A stretch of DNA of 64,000 nucleotides. Source: Chromera velia. Taxonomy: Eukaryota > Sar > Chromeraceae. The position numbers and the translations under genes are program-made. Under the pieces are notes generated by a model, which was given only the letters and a program-made list of their open reading frames with translations, was not told where the DNA came from and made no database searches. The stretch is taken from NCBI GenBank assembly GCA_018398765.1, contig JAHBMJ010003845.1, forward strand, positions 1-64,000, given 5' to 3'. Below are positions 58,801 through 64,000 of the stretch, piece by piece (the stretch's first letter is position 1; each line of letters begins with the position of its first letter).

Positions 58801-61687
58801 AGCCTTCCTTTCTCTCTGTGTCGCTCACGCAGACTCTTTCTCTTTCTCTCTCTCAGAGAGTCTTTGTCTACGCGACTAGACAACTCGACTGGCTGAACAG
58901 ACCAGGCGCATGGCCGGAATCAAGCAACATCATCTCTAATACATTCTCTTCTGATACAGTCTTGTCGTATGTCTTTTTGTCTTACTCGATTCAGTTGACT
59001 GAGAAAGGAAAACAAGAAACCGACCAGAACAAAGCGGTTCCGCTATTTGCACCATTTTTCTTTCCACAGGGGACCTGTTCGAGTCCGTCAGATAGGTCCC
59101 CACCAAATCGACAGCCAGACGAGTCTTCAGGTCCTTCCACTCAGGTCCCCTCCACCCCAACATCACCTGCATTCATTCATTCATTCATACATTCACTCAA
59201 TCATTCATTCATTCACTCACTCAATCATTCATTCACTCATTCATTCATTGATTCATTCATTCATTCATTCACTCACTCAATCATTCATTCATTCATTCAC
59301 TCACTCAATCATTCATTCATTCATTCATTCACTCACTCACTCAATCATTCATTCATTCATTCATTCATTCACTCACTCACTCAATCATTCATTCATTGAC
59401 TCACTCAATCATTCATTCACTCATTCATTCATTGATTCATTCATTCGTTCATTCATTCAATCATTCATTCATTGATTCATTCATTCGTTCATTCATTCAT
59501 TCATTCATTCATTCATTCACTCACTCAATCATTCATTCATTCATTCACTCACTCAATCATTCATTCACTCACTCAATCATTCATTCATTCATTCACTCAA
59601 TCATTCATTCATTCATTCACTCACTCAATCATTCATTCATTCATTCACTCAATCATTCATTCATTCATTCATTCCTTCATTCACTCATTCATTCATTCAC
59701 TCACTCAATCATTCATTCATTCATTCATTCACTCAATCATTCATTCATACATTCATTCACTCATTCATTCGTTCATTCACTCACTCAATCATTCATTCAT
59801 TGATTCATTCATTCGTTCATTCATTCACTCATTCATTCATTCATTCACTCACTCACTCACTCACTCACTCAATCATTCATTCATTCATTCACTCAATCAT
59901 TCATACATTCATTCACTCATTCATTCATTGATTCATTCATTCGTTCATTCATTCAATCATTCATTCATTGATTCATTCATTCGTTCATTCATTCATTCAT
60001 TCATGCATTCATTAATTCAGTCAGTCAGTCAGTCAATCAGTCAGTCGTCCATCTCCGTGTCCACTTGCCCAGTGAATCACCCATTCACATACTCTTCCAT
60101 TCGGTCCTTCCGGAGGGCGCCAGCCATGACACTCATCCGTGCATTTGTACACTTCATCTAATTTGGCACCGAGGAGATATCATCCACCAGCACACGTGAC
60201 ATTTGTGAACTTCCTTGCTGGATTTCAAACAGCCAGTCGTTTCAGTACCCGCAACAGAGCACACACACACGTCACACAGGGAAGAAAGGAAACGGAGAAG
60301 TTTGACGAGCCGTCAGCAAAGAGAGTGATCCTTGGAAGGTTCGAGAAATGTTCGGGCCTGAATTCGTTCCTTCCTCCCTCCCTCCCTCCCTCCCTCCCTT
60401 CCCTTCTTCCCCTTGTCCTGATAGAAGCCAATACATGCAAGCATGCCTTCTGCCCTCACAGGTGTCTGCCCTAGCTCGTTTTTCTCCTCCTATTTTTTTT
60501 TCACTTATGCTGAATGCTCAGCTAGAGCGGCCCAAAATACCCCTATGCATGCAGGTTCTGTAATCATCATCTCGATCGTCCGGGGAATAATTTCCCGGGA
60601 GGACCCTCGGCCGGCAGTTCCATACAGAAAAAAAAAAAAAAAAACGGCCGAGAGTTCCAATTTCAGAAACAACAAAAGCAAACACGCTGTGCCCGCAAAA
60701 CGGCAGCGCGAATCAGAGAAGAAAAACACACACACTCCTTCATCTATCCATTTTGAAGAAGTCTATCATCCCCTGCACCCCACCTGACCTTTCCCGAGCT
60801 CTCATCATCCGAAGGGAACTGTTCCTCTTTGACCACCACCAGATGGGACTTTCCCTCTGTTCCCTCCTTGCTGTGGGGGGAAGTGGGGGTGAATCTCTCA
60901 ATTGGTCTGGAGAAGAACGGACGTGACGCTCTCAGACTCTGTTGCTCGGCCACGCTGAGGTCCTTCCAGAGTTTGTTGCTGCCGTGGAGAGGCCCCAGCT
61001 CTTCCTCCATTTTGGCCAACAGGGAGAGGAACGTCTCTGGGTCCACTTTGCCTGAAGGAAGGAAGGGAGGAATAAAAGAAGGGAAATACGAGTGTGTACA
61101 GGCAAATGAGGACAGATGGCTGTCTGTAATGAACGCACGTATGCCCACTTGCGTTCCTTCTGTAACGAGGAAGGAAGAGCTGGAGAGAGTTTTCAATCGC
61201 CACTTCTCGAAGGAGAGAATCCAACAATCGGTCAACGGAAAGAGCTGGCAGTAGCGTTAGAGAGACAACTAATGAACTTCGAGCGTACCCACAAAGTTGA
61301 GCACAACAACGGCAGGGTCGAACGTCTGAAGAGAAAGACCATAAGAGGAGAGGCAACACCTGGACGATGCACACACACAAAAAAAGAGGAATTGAAAACA
61401 CACGGCTGGTACGGACTGCAAGCTCAGTGGATAAACAAAAGACTGGTTTGGCGAAGAGAGGGGGGATGCTCTGATGGCATCAGCATGAGAATGCACTGTG
61501 GAACGAACCTGTAACGATCAAATTCAAATTGTGCCACTGATAAAAGTCGCGGTGATACTGCCGAACCTGCATCCATCCACCATGCACCAAAACAAATCGA
61601 TCATGCAGCCATTTTATGCAGCGGTATGTCCCTGATTTACATGCGTGCAACGACCGAGAAGTCCTTTCTATATTCACATGCAGACCG

Positions 61688-61734
<47 letters not shown>

Positions 61735-63961
61735 GAGGGGGGGAGAGGGGGCAGGCAGGGCAGGTACAGAGACGAACAGGCAAATACGCAGACGGTGCAT
61801 GGGACAAATCTCAACAACCATCTCGATGATCGAGTTGCTGCCTGACCTTCTCGTTGGTGAGACCCCTGAGATTCTCCAGCATTCCCCCCGTCTCCGATTT
61901 GTACCCGCACTTTCCGGGGTACAGCTCTCTGCATCCATCCATCCATCTATTCATGCGTCCATCCATCCATCCAGCTATTCATGCGTCCATCCATCCATCC
62001 ATCCATCCATCCATCCATGCGTCCATCGATCCATCCATCCATCCATCTATTCATGCGTCCATCGATCCATCCATCCATCCATCCATGTATCCATGCGTCC
62101 ATCGATCCATCCATCCATCCATCCATGTATCCATGCGTCCATCGATCCATCCATCCATCTATCTATCTATTCATGCGTCCATCGATCCATCCATCCATCC
62201 ATCTATCTATTCATGCGTCCATCCATCCATCCATCCATCCATCCATCTATTCATGCGTCCGTCCATCCATCTATCCATCCATCCATTCATCCATCCATCC
62301 ATCCATCTATCTATTCACGCGTCCATCCATCCATCCATCTAGCTATTCATGCGTCCATCCATCCATCCATCCATCCATGTATCCATGCGTCCATCGATCC
62401 ATCCATCCATCTATCTATCTATTCATGCGTCCATCGATCCATCCATCCATCCATCCATCTATCTATTCATGCGTCCATCCATCCATCCATGTATCCATGC
62501 GTCCATCCATCCATCCACCCACCCACCACATCACGCGATTTGGAGGCAATAGAAAGCTTGCCTGGCCCTTCTCTGTGTCTGCCTCTCTCTCTGTTTATGC
62601 TGTATGCAATGGAATGGCGCTGTATGGGATTCCTTCCTTCCCCTCAGTTCTCTCAGAAGCTTCCGCCTGACCTGTACAGAAGTCTCAAGGCGATTGTGTC
62701 GCATTTATTTTCGGATGCCTCCATTTCCGAATACACAACCCCTGCAGACAGGCAGGCACGCAGGCAGGATGAAAGAAAGGCACAAAGAAAGAAGACCTTT
62801 CGCCTGTTGTCAGGCACAGCATGTGAGAAGGAATGTCCTGCGAAGTCTTTCAAGGACGGACGTTGCTATTCATTCACAGGGCACACACAGATCGACCCAT
62901 CCATCCAGTTAGAACCCTCCGTACCAACCCGCATGTTCGCCTTCTGGGGTCACGTGGTGGACCTCCGTGACGAATGACTCCTCTCTCAAAAGGGGCCTCA
63001 GGATGTGGTCCAGGTACACTGCAAGATCCATTCATTCATCCATCCATTCATTCATTCATTCAACGACCCATCTGACCAGCCATCCAAACATCAATCTATC
63101 CATCAATCCACCCGTTAACTCATTGAACCACCCAGCAATCCAAAAAGTGGAACGATAGATGCACACAATACAGATCTCCGTCGCTCGGCCTCGCAGTCTC
63201 CTATCTGACTCTTCACTTTTCGCCCTCGCATGCCTGAGTGCACCTGTCTGCAAGTGCCCACCAGCCTGCGGGGCCCCAGGTAGAAACGCAAAAAAAACAC
63301 CCATGGAAATCTAACCAATGTGCGGATTCTTTCTGTACCACACACATTCGCACTCGCATCCATTCGTCCACACACACTGGCACATGGAGAAGCAAAAGAG
63401 CAAAAACCATCGTGAAGGCAAGGCAGCCCACCTGGAAAGATGTTCAGGAACCCCTCTTGTCCAGCCGTCGTGATTGTGTACGCCGTGTGGTCCGTCGCGG
63501 TCCATGCGTTGGTCCCTTGGGCTAGACACCTGCAGCAGGAAGCAAACAAACATGAGACGAGAAGTTTGGCAAAAGGCATGAAAATGCCACTTGACATCAA
63601 TTTAGTTGAATCGCACCTTCGCTCCTTTTCCACCTCCTTTCCTGAAACCGAGAGGAAAGAAGAGAATCAAAGAGAAGTTTCTTCCTGGCACAGGAGCTGC
63701 TGAGAGGAGATTTGCTTTTGTGCGTTTCCGCTTTTTTTTTTGCAGAGGGTCATGCAAAATGGGCGGAGAGGCACAAAGAGGCAGAGGCAGAGAAGGTGGT
63801 GGAAGAACATACGAACGAGCAAACAAACAAAGAAACAAACACCCCCACAAGCACACACACCTGTTGGCTAGAAGATCCAAAACCCCTTTGTAGGGAAACT
63901 TCTCGCTGCCCATAAACAGCAGGTGTTCGAGTGTGTGGGGGAGGCCGTCGTCGTCCAGGGC
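51896..63961 (-). CDS. M16 metallopeptidase of the YOL098C/C05D11.1 type, about 23 exons, 5' end outside the window
   Basis: Exons, minus strand, 5' to 3': 63,961-63,861; 63,529-63,432; 63,018-62,929; 62,741-62,672; 61,928-61,847; 61,566-61,509; 61,051-60,789; 59,166-59,025; 58,716-58,551; 58,340-58,197; 57,894-57,813; 57,256-56,906; 56,606-56,223; 55,698-55,657; about 55,565-55,521; 55,185-54,585; 54,314-54,199; 53,554-53,445; 53,247-53,146; 53,051-53,026; 52,963-52,938; 52,676-52,545; 52,303-51,896. Phases match at every join except after the exon at 55,565. The product shows the inverted zinc motif HTLEH ([17 protein letters not shown]), [42 protein letters not shown] (third ligand region), [11 protein letters not shown] and EEQFPSDD. 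The second half has [11 protein letters not shown], the usual substrate-binding Arg-Gly region. About 1,210 residues are in view, and it ends in a long Asp/Glu tail. It is probably an active soluble oligopeptidase in a clam-shell fold. Confidence 0.85.
52876..52912. repeat. (GT)n array in an intron of the M16 gene
   Basis: GT dinucleotides for about 36 bases, just beyond the donor of the 26-base exon 52,963-52,938. Confidence 0.9.
55793..55855. repeat. (CA)n array, one undetermined base and a poly-G run
   Basis: CGCGCG and CA dinucleotides to about 55,830, then CGCCCGG, an N at 55,839 and about 14 G. This is the only ambiguous base in the window, inside the intron 55,699-56,222. The true length of the run is therefore uncertain. 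Confidence 0.9.
57311..57612. repeat. 33/34-bp minisatellite, nine copies, in an intron of the M16 gene
   Basis: The unit ACATGCCTACATACAATGTA continues CACCATCTGTACG, with or without one extra A. Nine copies are nearly identical; copy 7 has CCCATATAC and copy 8 ends ACCA. It lies in the intron between exons 57,894-57,813 and 57,256-56,906. Confidence 0.95.
57751..57786. repeat. GGAA array close to an M16 exon
   Basis: GGAA units over about 35 bases, some 25 bases beyond the donor of the exon 57,894-57,813, in the same intron as the 33/34-bp minisatellite. Confidence 0.85.
59169..60048. repeat. ATTC/ACTC/AATC tetranucleotide array abutting a splice acceptor of the M16 gene
   Basis: About 870 bases of ATTC tetramers with ACTC, AATC, GATTC and GTTC variants, ending in CAGTCAGT units. 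On the gene strand it reads GAATGAATGAG and runs directly into the acceptor AATGCAG|GTG of the exon that starts at 59,166. The long Ile-His-Ser frames are repeat translations. Confidence 0.95.
61688..61735. repeat. (CA)n array in an M16 intron
   Basis: CA dinucleotides for about 45 bases, followed by GAGGGGGG-type purines, between the exons 61,928-61,847 and 61,566-61,509. Confidence 0.9.
61931..62525. repeat. CATC tetranucleotide array abutting a splice acceptor of the M16 gene
   Basis: About 590 bases of CATC units with higher-order blocks marked by CTATTCATGCGTCCATC. On the gene strand it reads GGATGGATG and passes directly into the acceptor GATGCAG|AGAG of the exon at 61,928. The 453-codon plus frame across it is a repeat translation. 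Confidence 0.95.
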
Positions 63962-64000
63962 CTGCATGCATGTGTCGGCGTGTGCGGATGAAAGGAAGTT

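Noticed and set aside
59047-60161. Several 110-230-codon plus frames of Ile-His-Ser repeats
   Set aside because: They are repeat translations of the ATTC array inside an M16 intron.
61616-62977. 453-codon plus frame rich in His, Pro, Ser and Ile
   Set aside because: It is a translation of the CATC array and runs across exons of the M16 gene on the other strand.

Overview
The window looks like nuclear DNA of a protist with spliced genes, most likely an alveolate alga of the chromerid type (Chromera/Vitrella-like). This is inference. It rests on many short-exon genes, long simple-sequence introns, decayed leucine-rich-repeat (LRR) and LINE copies, and clusters of TGCATGCA, a motif bound by some ApiAP2 domains. 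Exon models were built by eye from open frames, splice-site consensus and matching intron phases. No database search was possible.

Bases 1-15,600 are gene-poor. They hold the last codons of a gene cut by the left edge, a GATG array, a small two-exon hypothetical gene (1,503-2,153), AT-rich DNA, a degenerate 435-bp duplication, a GGAA/GAAA array, a 56-bp minisatellite of about 25 copies (6,814-8,196) and a decayed LRR gene (8,183-11,284). A PHD-like cysteine-rich frame lies near 13 kb. Bases 15,600-18,500 hold a single-exon secreted-protein gene (minus) and a two-exon unknown gene (plus). Bases 19,021-29,009 are one 12-exon gene for a coiled-coil protein of about 1,798 residues.

Bases 30,871-33,514 hold a disrupted NYN/PRORP-like nuclease gene whose last intron carries a 160-bp tandem repeat. 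Two LINE copies follow (33,960-37,940). A trypsin-like serine protease (minus, 38,303-41,607) and a low-complexity Q/P/K/E-rich protein gene (plus, 42,335-45,555 or 46,958) are divergently arranged around a shared 0.7-kb upstream region. A 1.7-kb DNA transposon with about 265-bp terminal inverted repeats and two divergent frames lies at 48,533-50,241.

The right end (51,896-63,961, minus) is one gene with about 23 exons in view for an M16 metallopeptidase of the YOL098C/C05D11.1 type. It includes the HTLEH zinc motif and the RGTGLAYG-type C-terminal half; its first exons lie beyond base 64,000. Its introns hold ATTC, CATC, CA and 34-bp arrays, several of which run straight into the 3' splice site. 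Introns throughout follow a strict grammar: donor GTNNG and acceptor GCAG.
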